Translations under genes and position numbers: made by a program
The notes under the pieces: model-generated
Databases searched by the model: none
What the model was told of the DNA's origin: nothing
The model's input: only the letters and a program-made list of their open reading frames with translations
Shown here: piece after piece, positions 30,358 through 41,339 of the stretch
Numbering within the stretch: the stretch's first letter is position 1
Layout of the letters: each line of letters opens with the position of its first letter
Assembly: GCA_963840805.1 (NCBI GenBank)
Contig: CAWJAJ010000011.1
Span: forward strand, 248,001-312,000
Source of the DNA: CADEEN01 sp963840805
GTDB taxonomy: Bacteria > Pseudomonadota > Gammaproteobacteria > Burkholderiales > Burkholderiaceae_C
DNA length: 64,000 nucleotides
Reading direction: 5' to 3'

Positions 30358-33300
30358 TCACTTCGCCGGCACGGCGTCTTCGATGGCGCGCTCGGTGATC
30401 TCGCCCGGCACGCGACGGCGCGCGAACAGGGTGTAGACGGTCGGCACGACGAAGATCGTCAACAGCGTGCCGAGCGACATGCCGCCGACGATGACCCAGC
30501 CGATCTGGCGCCGGCTCTCGGCCCCGGCACCACTGGCCAGCGCCAGTGGCAATGCGCCGAGCACCATCGCACAGGTCGTCATCAGGATCGGCCGCAGCCG
30601 CAGGCTGGCGGCCGTGACCACCGCTTCGCCCGTGGCCAGGCCCTGCCGGCGCAACTGGTTGGTGAATTCGACGATCAGGATGCCGTGCTTGCTGATCAAC
30701 CCGACCAGCGTGATCAGGCCGATCTGCGAGTAAACGTTGACGGTGCCACCCGACCACTGCAATGCCAGCAAGGCGCCGACCATCGACAGCGGCACCGACA
30801 GCAGGATCACGAACGGATCGATGAAGCTCTCGAACTGCGCGGCCAGCACCAGGAAGATGAACAGCAGCGCCAACACGAAGACCACGCCGAGCGCACCCGA
30901 GGACGAGCGGAACTCGCGGCTGACGCCGTTGAGCTCGGTGGCGTAGCCCTGCGGCAGCACCTTGGCGGCGGTCTGGTCGAGGAAGGTGAGCGCCTGGCCG
31001 AGCGAATAGTCGGGCGCCAGGTTGGCAGTGATCGATACCGAGCGGCGCTGGTTGAAGTGGTTCAGCTCGCGCGGGCTCACCGCCTCGCGCACCGTCACCA
31101 GCGACGACAGCGGCACCATGGTGTCGTTGCGCCCGCGCACGAACAAGCGATCGATGTCTTCCGGCCGCGCACGGCCCCGGCCTTCGGTCTGCACCATCAC
31201 GTCGTACTGGTCGGCGTCACGCTTGTAGCGTGTCACCGAGCGGCCACCGAGCATCGTCTCGACCGTGCGCGCAATCGACTCGACCGAAACGCCCATGTCG
31301 GCCGCGCGCGCACGGTCGACGTCCATGAAGATCTCCGGCTTGTTCAACTGCAAGTCGCTGTCGGGCTGCACGAAGCCGGGGTTGCCGGCCATCTCGGCCA
31401 GGAACTGCTGCGACACGCGGGCCAGGTTGTCGTAGCTGTCGCTGGTCAGGATCACGTAGTTGATCGGCCGCTCGCGAAAGCCCTGCCCCAGGCTCGGCGG
31501 CGTAATCGGAAACGCACTCACGCCCGGCAGCGCGTTCATGCGCGGCAGCAGTGAACGCGCCAGTTCCGGGGTCGTGCGAGTCCGTTCACTCCAGTCCACC
31601 GTGCGCAGCACCGCGGTGGCCTGCGACACCTGGCCGCCGCCCATGAACATGAAGCGGCGATCGAACTCCGGGTAAGTCGCGGCGATGGCGTCGATCGCGT
31701 CGAGGTAGCGCGCGGTGAATTCCATCGTGGCGCCATCGGGCGCGCGCACCGGCATGATGATGGTGCCGCGGTCTTCCAGCGGCGCCAGTTCGCTCTTGGC
31801 ATTGGTGAACAGCCACCAGCTGAGCCCCGCCGACGCGGCCATCACCAGCAACACCAGCCAGCGCTGGCTCAGCACCCAGCGCAGCGTGCGCGAATAGCCG
31901 CCGCTCAATCCGACCAGCAGCGCCTCCATGCCGCGGTCGAAGCGGCTGGGGGCCGGGTTGTGGCGCAACAGCTTGCTGCACATCATCGGCGTCAGCGTCA
32001 GCGCGACGAAGCCCGACACCAGCACGGCGCCGGCCAGCGTCAGTGCGAATTCGCTGAACAGCCGCCCGGTGCGGCCCGGCGTGAAGGCCAGCGGCGCGAA
32101 CACCGCCGTCAGCGTCAGCGTCATCGCGACGACCGCGAAACTGATCTCGCGCACGCCCTTGAGCGCCGCCTGGAACGGCGTGAAGCCCTCTTCGATATGG
32201 CGAAAGATGTTCTCCAGCACGACGATCGCATCGTCGACGACCAGCCCGATGGCCAGCACCAGCGCCAGCAACGTCAGGGTGTTGATCGTGAAACCGGCCA
32301 GCGCGATCAGCGCGAACGAGCCGACCAGGCTGACCGGGATCGTCACCAGCGGGATCACCGACGCGCGCAGCGTGCGCAGGAACACGAACACCACCAGTGC
32401 CACCAGCACCACGGCTTCGGCCACGGTGGTGTAGACCGATTTGATCGAACGGTCGATGAAGACCGCGTTGTCGTTGGCCTGCCGCACGGTGACCGACGGT
32501 GGCAGCTCGCGCTGGATCTGCGGCATCAGCGCGCGCACGCCGGCCGAGACCTCGAGCGGGTTGGCGGTGGCGTTGCGGATGACCCCGGTCGAGATCGCCG
32601 GCACACCGTTCAGGCGCACGCGTGAGCGTTCGCTGGCCGCCGCCTCCTCGACGCGGCCGACGTCGCGCAGGCGCACTGTGTAGGCATTGGACGTGCGCAA
32701 TGCGATGTCGGCGAACTGCGCCGCCGTGTTCAGATCGGTGCGCGTCGTGACGTTGAATTCGCGCTGCTGGCTCTCGATGCGGCCCGACGGCACCTCGAGG
32801 TTCTGCCGCCGCAGCGCATCCTCGACATCCTGCACCGTGACGCGGTACGCACCCAGCTTGTCGGGGTCGAGCCAGATCCGCATCGCGTATTTTCGGTCGC
32901 CGCCGATCTGGACATCGGCCACGCCGGGCACGGTCTGCAGGCGCGGCTTGACGATGCGGTTGACGAGGTCGGTGATCTCCAGCGGGCTCAGCGTCTCGCT
33001 GGTGAAAGCCAGCCAGATGGTCGGCGTCGCATCGGCCTCGACCTTGGCGATGACCGGCTCGTCGACCGCGTCGGGCAAGCCGGCCGCGAACGCGCGAGAC
33101 GCGGTCGCGGACGTCGGCGGCGGCGTCGTCGGGGCTCTTCTCGAGCTTGAAGCGCACCGATATCTGGCTGCGCTCGGCGCGCGAGATCGACGTGATGATG
33201 TCCACCCCGTCGATGCCGGCGATCGAGTCTTCCAGCGGCTTGGTGACCTGCGACTCGATGACCTCCGACGAGGCCCCGGTCAGCACCGTGTTGACCGTCA

Positions 33301-33433
33301 CCACCGGCTCGTCGATGCGTGGGTACTCGCGCAACGAGAGGCGGTCGAACGCGACCAAGCCGACCAGCAGGATCAACAGCGACATCACGCTGGCCAACAC
33401 CGGCCGGCGGATCGAGGTGTCTGACAGCTTCAT
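30358..33433 (-). CDS. RND multidrug efflux permease (AcrB/MexF type), one frame break
   Basis: The protein is about 1024 residues, with twelve predicted membrane segments and two large periplasmic loops. The start MKLSDTSIRRPVLASVMSLL is typical of the HAE1 family. The proton-relay motif lies in LALVLAIGLVVDDAIVVLEN, and the second half ends in LITLVGLISKHGILIVEF. The frame breaks at about 33079: RVRGR continues as LPDAVDEPVIAK if one T is removed. It follows the adaptor gene by 16 bases. No outer-membrane factor gene is near. The substrate is unknown. Confidence 0.93.
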
Positions 33434-33449
33434 GGGTGCCTCTCGTGGG

Positions 33450-34691
33450 TCAGACGGCCGGCGTGGCGCGTGCCGAGCCGTTGCCCGCGCCGGACGCCCC
33501 CGATGCCGCGCCGCTGGCGGCGCGGCCCGCTCCACCTGCGCCACGCGCCTTGCCGGCGTCGGCCAGATCGATCACGCGCACCGGCTGCGCGTCGCCGCGC
33601 AGCAGCCGGCCATGGCCGGCCGTGACCACGGTGTCGCCTTCGGCGACGCCCTCGAGGATCTCGACCTTGCCGGGCACGCGCACGCCGATGCGTGCCTCCA
33701 GCCGCTGCGAAACCTTGCCCTGCGGCCCGTCGACGACCTTGACCAGGAACTGCTTGCCGCCCTGCGGCACCAAAGCCTCCTCGGGCACGACGAGCGCGCT
33801 GTCGCGCACCGCGAACAGTGTGCGTGTGCGGGCGAACATGCCGGTGCGCAGCAGGCCGTCCGGGTTCGCCAGCCGCGCCCGCACCAGCAGCGAGCGGCCG
33901 TTGGCGTCGAGTTGCGAATCGAGGGCGTCGACCTGGCCGCGGAAGCTGCGGCCGGGCATCGCATCGAGGACGACTTCAACCGGCTGCCCCGGCTTGAGCT
34001 GCGCCAGGTAGCGCTCGGGCAGGCGGAAATCGACCCACACCTGCGTCGTGTCTTCGACGTTGACGAGGTCGGCCCCGTCCTTCACGTAGTCGCCGATGTT
34101 CACACTGCGGATCCCGGCCACGCCGTCGAACGGCGCCAGGATCTTCATGCGCGCGAGCTGTGCCTGGGCCAGCGCCACCTGCGCCGCCGCGACTTCCAGC
34201 GCGGCCGCACTCTGGTCGACCACGCTCTGACTGACGAAGTTCTGCGCCACCAGTTCACGGTTGCGCTGCAGGTTGGTCTGGGCAATGCCGGCCTGCGCCT
34301 CGGCCTGGCGCAACTGCGCCACTTGCAGGGTGTCGTCGAGCTGAACCAGCAACTGGCCACGCCGCACGCGCTGGCCGTCGGCGAAACCGAGCCGCGCAAT
34401 GCGGCCGCTGACCTCGGGCCGCAGCATCACGCCCTGGCGCGAGCGCAACGTGCCGACGGCCTGCGCGTCGTCTTCGATGCGCAGGCGCTGCACCTTGCCG
34501 ACCTCGACCATCACCGGCCCCGCCGCCGCCGCACCGCCGCCGCCCGCCGCATTGCCGGTCCGGGCTGCCGACGCAGCCGTGGCACTGCCGGCCACGCCCG
34601 TCGACTGGGGCTTGTTCTGCCACCACCAACCCGCGCCGGCCAGCAGGGCGAGGCCGACCACGGCCACCACCGAATGAACCCGCTTGATCAT
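33450..34691 (-). CDS. RND efflux periplasmic adaptor (membrane fusion protein)
   Basis: The 413-residue adaptor has an N-terminal membrane anchor (SVVAVVGLALLAGAGWWW), an Ala/Gly-rich linker, a lipoyl half motif (GRIARLGFADGQRVRRGQLLVQLDD), a helical hairpin with coiled-coil pattern, then ILAPFDGVAGIRSVNIGDYV and a beta-barrel domain. ATG 34691 has AGGAG 9 bases upstream. A TTG 6 bases earlier is too close to that site. It links the downstream permease to an outer-membrane channel. Confidence 0.93.
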   Translation of the reverse strand: MIKRVHSVVAVVGLALLAGAGWWWQNKPQSTGVAGSATAASAARTGNAAGGGGAAAAGPVMVEVGKVQRLRIEDDAQAVGTLRSRQGVMLRPEVSGRIARLGFADGQRVRRGQLLVQLDDTLQVAQLRQAEAQAGIAQTNLQRNRELVAQNFVSQSVVDQSAAALEVAAAQVALAQAQLARMKILAPFDGVAGIRSVNIGDYVKDGADLVNVEDTTQVWVDFRLPERYLAQLKPGQPVEVVLDAMPGRSFRGQVDALDSQLDANGRSLLVRARLANPDGLLRTGMFARTRTLFAVRDSALVVPEEALVPQGGKQFLVKVVDGPQGKVSQRLEARIGVRVPGKVEILEGVAEGDTVVTAGHGRLLRGDAQPVRVIDLADAGKARGAGGAGRAASGAASGASGAGNGSARATPAV

Positions 34692-34748
34692 CGTCAACGT
34701 CTCCTGGCGGCAATGTATCGCCTGCGCGCGATCACTGCTCGCGTCGGG

Positions 34749-35201
34749 TCAAGTCTTTGCACTCGTGACGCCACGGTTGGCGAGCGCGTCGGCGCGCTCG
34801 TTGCCCGCATCGCCGGCATGCCCCTTGACCCAGCGCCAATGCACCGTGTGCGCCGCCGCGAGCGCGTCCAGACGCTGCCACAGATCGACGTTCTTCACCG
34901 GCTTGTGGTCGGCGGTCTTCCAGCCGCGCTTCTTCCAGTTGTGGATCCAGTTGGTGATGCCCTGGCGGACGTATTCGCTATCGGTGTGGATCACCACGTC
35001 GCTGTGGCGCTTCAGCGCCGAGAGGGCCTCGATCACCGCGGTCAGTTCCATGCGGTTGTTGGTGGTCAGGCTCTCGCCGCCCCACAACTCCTTCTCGTGC
35101 CCGCCGCTGCTGCGGAGCCAGGCGCCCCAGCCGCCGGGGCCGGGATTGCCTTTGCAGGCGCCATCGGTGTAGATCGTGATCGTGGCGTGTGGTGCCGTCA
35201 T
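34749..35201 (-). CDS. rnhA: Ribonuclease HI
   Basis: RnhA cuts the RNA strand of RNA-DNA hybrids. The 150-residue protein has all active-site acidic residues: Asp in IYTDGACKGNPGPGGWGAW, Glu in NNRMELTAVIEAL, Asp in IHTDSEYVRQGI and Asp in NERADALAN. The start overlaps the stop of the methyltransferase gene by 4 bases (ATGA). The order mltD-gloB-methyltransferase-rnhA is the same as in E. coli. Confidence 0.97.
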   Translation of the reverse strand: MTAPHATITIYTDGACKGNPGPGGWGAWLRSSGGHEKELWGGESLTTNNRMELTAVIEALSALKRHSDVVIHTDSEYVRQGITNWIHNWKKRGWKTADHKPVKNVDLWQRLDALAAAHTVHWRWVKGHAGDAGNERADALANRGVTSAKT

Positions 35202-35971
35202 GCCGCGTCTTTGTGCGAGTGGTGATTGGCCACCACGGCCGGCGCGGCCTGCGGCTTGCTGCGTTCGCGCCGCGCCAGGCCGACCAGGCGCATGCCACGC
35301 ACACGCTTGACGGCCACCAGCATATACACCGCGCCCAACACCGGCCACCAGCGATCGCCGATGCGGTCCATCCAGGCAAAGCGGGCCAGCCAGCGTTCGG
35401 CGGCCAGTGCCGGGCGATAACCGCCGAAGCGGCCGCCTTCGACCTCGAAGCTCAGCAGCCGCAGCCAATCGCGCAGCCGCCAGTAGCCGATGAATTCGCC
35501 CGGCCTGGGCAGGAATGTCGGGCCGCGGGCGCCAAGCCGTCGCAACAGGCGGCCGCCACGCTGACGCAGGCCCCACAGGCTGGCCGGATTGAAGCCGAGG
35601 ATCACGACACGCCCTTCGGGCACCAGCACGCGCTCGACCTCGGCCAGCGTGAGGTGCGGATCGCGGGCCAGCTCGAGCGTGTGCGGCAATACCACCAAGT
35701 CGAGGCTGCGCTCCGGGAACGGCAAGGCCTCGGTGTCGCACAGCAGCGCAACAGCGCGCGGCGACTCAGCGCCCTCCTGCGCGAGCCAGCGGTGCGGCAT
35801 GCGGTTGGCGCGCAGCGCGTCGAGTTCGGGCAGGCCGAGCTGCAGTGCGTGAAAGCCGAAGAGGTCGACGACGACGCGATCGAGCTGCGCCTGTTCCCAG
35901 GCCAGCAGGTATTGCCCCGGCGGCGTGGCCAGCCACAGGTCGAGCTCGTCACTGCGGCTGGAAGGCGTCAT
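35198..35971 (-). CDS. Class I SAM-dependent methyltransferase (YafS-like)
   Basis: The 257-residue protein has a reduced methyltransferase core: ALLCDTEALPFPERSLDLVVLPHTLE and EVERVLVPEGRVVILGFNP. The glycine-rich SAM motif I is poor, as in YafS homologues. A hydrophobic C-terminal part (WWPVLGAVYMLVAVKRV) may touch the membrane. The target is unknown. The place between gloB and rnhA matches E. coli yafS. Confidence 0.8.
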   Translation of the reverse strand: MTPSSRSDELDLWLATPPGQYLLAWEQAQLDRVVVDLFGFHALQLGLPELDALRANRMPHRWLAQEGAESPRAVALLCDTEALPFPERSLDLVVLPHTLELARDPHLTLAEVERVLVPEGRVVILGFNPASLWGLRQRGGRLLRRLGARGPTFLPRPGEFIGYWRLRDWLRLLSFEVEGGRFGGYRPALAAERWLARFAWMDRIGDRWWPVLGAVYMLVAVKRVRGMRLVGLARRERSKPQAAPAVVANHHSHKDAA

Positions 35972-36029
35972 GCGCGGTGATGTTGCACACGCAACGGGCG
36001 CGCCAGGGTCTTGCTCACAGCGGGGTTCC

Positions 36030-36035
36030 TATAAT
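36030..36035 (+). promoter_or_regulatory. TATAAT -10 box of gloB
   Basis: A perfect TATAAT lies 15 bases before the gloB ATG. TTGCTC is only 13 bases upstream of it, which is too close for a normal -35. The divergent methyltransferase starts at 35971. Confidence 0.55.
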
Positions 36036-36050
36036 CGCGGCGCCTTGCCG

Positions 36051-36820
36051 ATGAATCTGACCGCCCTGCCCGCCTTCACCGACAACTACATCTGGATGCT
36101 GCACGACGGCGCGCAAGCGCTCGTGGTCGATCCGGGGGAGGCGGCGCCTGTGCAGGCGGCGCTCGACGCGCTTGGCCTGCAACTCGCCGGCATTCTAGTG
36201 ACGCACCCCATGCCGATCATGTCGGCGGCGTCGATGCCCTTCGATCCCGACTGGTCGGGCCGGTTTTCGGCCCTGCGCGCGAGCGCATCCCCGCGCCCTT
36301 CGAGCCGCTGGTGGCCGGCGACCGGGTGCAGTTGCTGGGCCTGGATTTCGAAGTCTTCGACGTGCCCGGCCACACGGCTGGGCATATCGCCTACCTGCAC
36401 CGGCCGGCGGGCCAGGCCCCGATCCTGTTCTGCGGCGACACGCTGTTCTCGGCCGGCTGCGGGCGCCTGTTCGAGGGCACGCCGGCGCAGATGCACGCGT
36501 CGCTGGCCCAACTGGCCGCGCTGCCCGGCAACACGCGGGTGTGCTGCACGCACGAGTACACCTTGTCGAACCTGCGCTTCGCTGCCGCGGTCGAACCCGG
36601 CAACGCGGCCATTGCCGAGCACACCGCCTGGTGCGAGCGCGAGCGCGCGGCGGGGCGCGCCACGCTGCCGTCGACCATCGCTCGCGAGCTGACGATCAAC
36701 CCGTTCCTGCGCTGTGCCGAGAGCCCGGTCGTCGCCAACGCCCGGGCGCACGGGGCTGCGAGCAGCGAGCCGGTGGCGGTGTTCGCCGCACTCAGAGAGT
36801 GGAAGAACCAGTTCCGATGA
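36051..36820 (+). CDS. gloB: Hydroxyacylglutathione hydrolase (glyoxalase II), one frame break
   Basis: GloB hydrolyses S-lactoylglutathione to lactate and glutathione in methylglyoxal detoxification. The start NLTALPAFTDNYIWML and later parts (DVPGHTAGHIAYLH, FCGDTLFSAGCGRLFEG, CCTHEYTLSNLRFA) are normal. At about 36207 one A is missing in the codons for the T-H-x-H-x-D-H metal site; restoring it gives VTHHHADHVGGVD and the correct frame. The corrected length is about 256 residues. Its stop overlaps the mltD start as ATGA. Confidence 0.92.
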
Positions 36821-38447
36821 CCCGTGCCATGCCGGCGCATCAGCGTGCCTCGCTCACCGCCGTGCTGATGGTGCTGCTGTCGGGCTGTGCCAACCTGCCG
36901 GCCGACATCGCGGCGAGCGCGCCCGTCGGCACCGCGATCGCGCACGCCCGTCGAGGCGCCCGGTGCGGCATCGACGGCCGGTCCGCCGCCCGTCGCGGCC
37001 GCTGCCAGCGCAGCGGCGACGACGTCGGTGCCAGCGGCCGACGCCACGACAGCGGCAGAGACGGCGGTCGTCGCCGAGCCCCGGTCGACTCGCTGCGCCC
37101 GGAAGTGCCCGTCGATCTCGACGACCGCAGTGCGCAGACCGATCTCTGGCAACGCGTGCGCAATGGCTTCGGCATTGCCGATCTCGACGACGCGTTCGTG
37201 CGCAACCGCGAGCACTACTACGCCGGCCGACCCGACTACGTGCAACGCATGGCCGAGCGCGGCGGGCGCTACCTGTTTCACATCGTCGAAGAGGTGCAAA
37301 GGCGCAGCCTGCCCAGCGAACTGGCGCTGCTGCCGTTTATCGAGAGTGCGTTCAATCCAGCAGGCGATTTCGTCGCGCACGCGCGTCGGGCATGTGGCAG
37401 TTCATGCCCGCCACCGGCCTGCACTTCGAGCTCGCGCAGAACGTCTTTCGCGACGACCGCCGCGACGTGCTGGCCTCCACGCGTGCCGCGCTCGACTACC
37501 TGACGCGCCTGCACGGCATGTTCGGCGACTGGCACCTCGCGCTGGCCGCCTACAACTGGGGCGAGGGCAACGTGCAGCGCGCGATCAAGCGCAACCAGCA
37601 GGCCGGGCTGCCGAGCGATTACGCGAGCCTGAAGATGCCGGCCGAGACGCGCGACTACGTGCCCAAGCTGCAGGCAGTGAAGAACATCGTCGCCAATCCG
37701 GCGGCGTTCTCGCTGACGCTGCCGGAGTTGCAGAACCACCCGTACTTCCTCAGCGTGCCGATCGCGCGCGACATCGATGTCGCGATCGCGGCGCGGCTGG
37801 CGGAGCTGCCGCTGGACGAATTCAAGGCGCTCAACCCGCAGATGAACAAGCCGGTGATCCTGGCCGCCGGCACGCCGCAGGTGCTGCTGCCCTACGACAA
37901 CGCCGACATCTTCCTGAAGGCCTTGAAGCGGCACCGCGGCCCGCTCGCCAGCTGGACGGCCTGGGTCGCGCCCAAGACGATGAAGACGGCGCAGGTGGCG
38001 CAACAGGTCGGCATGTCCGAAGCGGCGCTGCGCGACATCAACCGCATCCCGCCGCGCATGGTGGTCAAGGCCGGCTCGACGCTGGTCGTGCCGCGCAGTG
38101 CACAGCGCCATGCCGACGTGCCCGGCACCGTCGCGGACAACGCAACGATGGCCCTCGCCCCCGACGGGCCCGCGTTGCGGCGCGTGGCCTTCCGCGCCGG
38201 CAAGAAAGGCGACACCGTCTCCGCCATTGCCAAGCGCTACAGCGTCAGCGCCGCGCAGGTGGCGCAGTGGAACAAGACCCATGCCGCCGCCCACTTCGCC
38301 GCCGGTTCCACGGTGGTCGTTTTCGTGCCGGCCCGCGCCAGCAAGGCGACGCCCGCACGCAGGACGGCGGCGGCAAAGGCCGGCACGCGCGCCGGCCGCA
38401 GCGTCAAGGTCGTCGAGGCCCGCAGCAGCGCCACGCGCAGACGCTGA
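36817..38447 (+). CDS. mltD: Membrane-bound lytic transglycosylase MltD, several frame breaks
   Basis: MltD cuts peptidoglycan glycan strands from the outer membrane. The start has a lipoprotein signal (ASLTAVLMVLLSGCANLP, lipobox LSGC). The transglycosylase domain includes LALLPFIESAFNP with the catalytic Glu, ASGMWQFMPATGLHFEL and ALAAYNWGEGNVQRAIKRN. One or two LysM-like repeats lie at the C terminus (KKGDTVSAIAKRYSVSAAQV). Frame breaks are near 36945 and 37080 (in the Ala-rich linker) and two close together near 37350-37385. Total length is about 540 residues. Confidence 0.88.
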
Positions 38448-38457
38448 GGCCGCCGGC

Positions 38458-39046
38458 TCAGCGCCGATCGCTCATGCGCGTGGGCGATGGTCGACAGGTC
38501 GACATACTCCAGTTCGCTGCCCACCGGCACGCCGCGCGCCAGCCGGGTGACCGTGCAGCCGCGCGCGCGCAGCGCCTGGCCGAGCGCATGCGCGGTGGCC
38601 TCGCCTTCGACCGAGAAGCCGAGCGCCAGGATCACCTCCTGCACGGCCGGGTCGCTGGCGCGCTCGAGCAGTTCGGCGACGCCGATGTCGCGCACACCGA
38701 CACCATCGAGCGGCGACAGGCGCCCCATCAGCACGAAGTACAGGCCGCGGTAGCTGCCGGTGCGCTCGAGCGCGGCCTGATCGGCCGGGGTCTCGACGAC
38801 GCACAGCTTGCTGGCGTCGCGCGCGGCATCGCTGCACACGGCGCACAGCGGCGCCTCGCTGAAGGTGTGGCAGCGCTGGCAGTGGTGCACGTGTGCCACC
38901 GCGCCCGTCAGCGCATTGGCCAGCTTCAAGGCCCCGTCGCGGTCATGCTGCAGCAGGTGAAACGCCATGCGCTGCGCCGACTTGACGCCGACGCCGGGCA
39001 GCCGGCGCAGCGCGTCGATCAGCGCATTGAGACTGGGCTCACTCAA
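38458..39046 (-). CDS. recR: Recombination mediator RecR, frame break near the end
   Basis: RecR works with RecF and RecO to load RecA on gapped DNA. The helix-hairpin-helix RLPGVGVKSAQRMAFHL, the zinc motif CQRCHTFSEAPLCAVC and the Toprim domain with VVETPADQAALERTGSYRG are present. As read, the frame runs on after STIAHA into DNA antisense to mltD. Removing one base at about 38477 gives a natural end (SDRR, stop 38458) and 195 residues, the normal family length. The start overlaps the ybaB stop (ATGA). Confidence 0.9.
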
Positions 39047-39369
39047 AACGGAAACTTCATGCCCGGCGGCATCGGCATGCCGGCCGTCAGCTTGCCCATC
39101 TTCTCCTGGCTCACCGCCTCGGCGCGGCGCACACCGTCGTTGAATGCGGCGGCAACCAGGTCTTCGAGCATGTCCTTGTCGTCGGCCAGCAGGCTCGGGT
39201 CGATGGTGATGCGCTTGACGTCGTGCTTGCAGGTCATCGTGACCTTCACCAGCCCGGCGCCGCTGACGCCTTCGACCTCCATCAGCGCGAGTTCGTCCTG
39301 CGCACGCTTGAGGTTGTCCTGCATGGCCTGGGCCTGCTTCATCAGGCCGGCGAGTTGGTTCTTCATCAT
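39043..39369 (-). CDS. YbaB/EbfC-family nucleoid-associated protein
   Basis: The 108-residue protein matches YbaB/EbfC, a small dimeric DNA-binding protein: NQLAGLMKQAQAMQDNLKRAQDEL (helix), VEGVSGAGLVKVTMTCKHDVKRI (strands), and a Met/Pro-rich end. AGGAG lies 9 bases before ATG 39369. It lies between dnaX and recR, the same order as in E. coli, and overlaps recR by 4 bases. Confidence 0.95.
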   Translation of the reverse strand: MMKNQLAGLMKQAQAMQDNLKRAQDELALMEVEGVSGAGLVKVTMTCKHDVKRITIDPSLLADDKDMLEDLVAAAFNDGVRRAEAVSQEKMGKLTAGMPMPPGMKFPF

Positions 39370-39457
39370 GAGTGTGAGCTCCTGTCAGTCATCGAACAGT
39401 CGGCCGCGCGCAACCGAGGCAGCCAACAGCCGCCGCGGATCCGGCTGCGCCGGTCCG

Positions 39458-39531
39458 CAGCGGTGCCCAAGGGCCACGAAGTGGCCGTTCCGGGCCACGG
39501 GGGAGCGCCGAAGCCGCTTCGGGGTGGGCCA
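39458..39531. repeat. Palindromic (REP-like) element between dnaX and ybaB
   Basis: The element contains GTGGCCGTTCCGGGCCAC and then GGGGGAGCGCCGAAGCCGCTTCGGGGTGGGCC-type sequence (given here only by pattern), close to the copy at 14519-14571. It fills most of the dnaX-ybaB gap. Confidence 0.6.
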
Positions 39532-39533
39532 TA

Positions 39534-41287
39534 TCAATGCGGCTTGATCGAGCCGGGCACGATGCGCGCGGTCTTGAACTGCGCCAGCATCTCCTGCACC
39601 AGCGGGTCGTTGTGGATGATCTGTTCGGCTTCCTGCTGGCGGCGCTGGCTCTCGGCGGCGATGCGCTTGGCCGGCGTGTCCTGCACCGCGCCGGCCTCGA
39701 GTTCGAGCCGCAGCGTCGCGATGCCCAGGCCCTCGGCGAGTGCGGCCTGCAGCTTGTCGCGCAGCGCGGCTGCTGCGCAGCGATTCGCGCTCGACGCGCA
39801 GGCGCCACAGCGGCGCAGCGCCGTCGTGCTGCTCGATCAGCTCGGCCTGCACGGCCAACTCGCGCACCAGCGCGGCGATCAACTGGCGCTGCTCGAGCAT
39901 CGCGACGATGCCGGCCCAGCGCTCGCCGAGCGGCGTGGGCACCAGCGGCGACAGCTCGCTGGCTACGCGCGCGCGGCGGCGCCGCGGGAGGCGTTGCATC
40001 GAGCACTGCCTGCGCTTCGAAGTCGTCCGGGGCGTCATCGAGCCAGGCCGGTGGTTCCGGCACTGATGCGGCGCGCGGCGACCGCGTCGCCGGTGCGGCG
40101 GCTGCCGTGGCCGTGGTCGTGGTCGCGGCGGCAGCGGCCGCACGGCCCGGCTGCGGGGCCAGCCCCGCGGGCCGTGCCGGCGGCGAGCCCTCTGGGGCAA
40201 AGGCCAGCATGCGCAGCAACACCATCGTCAGCGCCGCATACGCGTCGGGCGCGAGGTTCAGCTCCTCGCGGCCATGCAGCACCAGGCTGTACAGCAATTG
40301 GGTTTCGTCGGCCGGCAGCAGCGCGGCGAGCGTGCGGGTCTCCTCGCTGTCCGGGTCGGTGTCGGGCAACGCGCCGGGCACCGCCTGCTCGATGGCCATC
40401 TGCTGCAACAGCGCGGTCATCTCCTCCAGCGTGCCGGCCGCCGACAAGCCCATGCTCGCGCAGCGCATCGACGCCGGCCAGCACCGCACGGCCGTCGCGC
40501 GCGGCGAGCGCACGCACGAACCCGCTGGCATGGCTGCGGTCGACGCTGCCGAGCATCGCGCGCACCGCATCGGCGGCCAGCGTGCCGCCGCCGAAGGCGA
40601 TCGCCTGGTCGGCCAGCGACAGCGCATCGCGCATCGAGCCGCGCGCGGCGCGCGACAGCAGGCGCAGCGACAACTCGTCGTACGCCACGCCTCGGCCTGC
40701 AGCACGTGCTGCAGATGCTCGCGCACCACCTCGGGCGCCATCGGCCGCAGGTTGAACTGCAGGCAGCGCGACAGCACCGTCGGCAGCATCTTCTCGGGGT
40801 CGGTGGTGGCCAGCACGAACTTCAGGTACTCGGGCGGCTCTTCGAGCGTCTTCAGCAGCGCGTTGAACGACTCCTTGGTCAGCTGGTGCGCCTCGTCGAT
40901 CATGAAGACCTTGAAGCGGCCGATCGCGGGCTTGTAGGCCGCGCGTTCGAGCAGGTCGCGGATCTCGTCGATGCCGCGGTTGCTGGCGGCGTCGAGCTCG
41001 ATGTAGTCGATGTAGCGGTCGGCGTCGATCTCGGTGCAGGCGCTGCACACGCCGCAGGGCGTGGCGGTGATGCCGCCGCTGCCGTCGGGGCCGGTGCAGT
41101 TCAGGCTCTTGGCCAGGATGCGCGAGACGGTGGTCTTGCCGATGCCGCGCGTGCCGGTGAACAGGTAGGCGTGGTGCAGGCGCTGCTGTTCGAGCGCATG
41201 CGTCAGCGCCCGCACCACCGCATCCTGGCCGACCATCTCCGAAAACGAGCGCGGCCGGTATTTGCGCGCGAGCACCACGTAACTCAT
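39534..41287 (-). CDS. dnaX: DNA polymerase III subunits gamma and tau, several frame breaks
   Basis: DnaX is the clamp-loader ATPase. The start SYVVLARKYRPRSFSEMVGQ, Walker A GTRGIGKTTVSRIL, zinc site (NCTGPDGSGGITATPCGVCSAC, given in part) and Walker B FMIDEAHQLTKESFN are clear. The frame breaks near 40690 (a lost G), 40446, 39968 and 39768 (one extra base each), yet the protein can be followed to RIVPGSIKPH at the stop 39534. About 584 residues. The breaks are not at an A-rich slippery site, so they are not the known programmed frameshift. Confidence 0.9.
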
Positions 41288-41324
41288 GCGGCGATTCTAC
41301 GGCGGCCCGCGCCGCCGCAGCCAC

Positions 41325-41330
41325 GATAAT
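41325..41330 (+). promoter_or_regulatory. -10-like GATAAT before the PurM-like gene
   Basis: GATAAT ends 9 bases before the ATG at 41340; no Shine-Dalgarno is seen. The divergent dnaX starts 52 bases away. Confidence 0.45.
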
Positions 41331-41339
41331 CGCCGACCC

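Noticed and set aside
38237..38476. C-terminal extension of RecR by about 75 residues
   Set aside because: It is antisense to the end of mltD, looks unlike any RecR, and disappears when one base is removed, giving the normal family length.
36887..39547. Open frame of 886 codons spanning mltD, recR and ybaB
   Set aside because: Only the short Ala-rich linker part of mltD reads as protein in this frame; the rest is out of frame or antisense to recognised genes.
39534..41287. Programmed frameshift in dnaX
   Set aside because: DnaX is known for programmed slippage in E. coli at A-AAA-AAG, but the breaks here are in GC-rich sites without a slippery heptamer, and the conserved protein can only be followed by correcting all of them.
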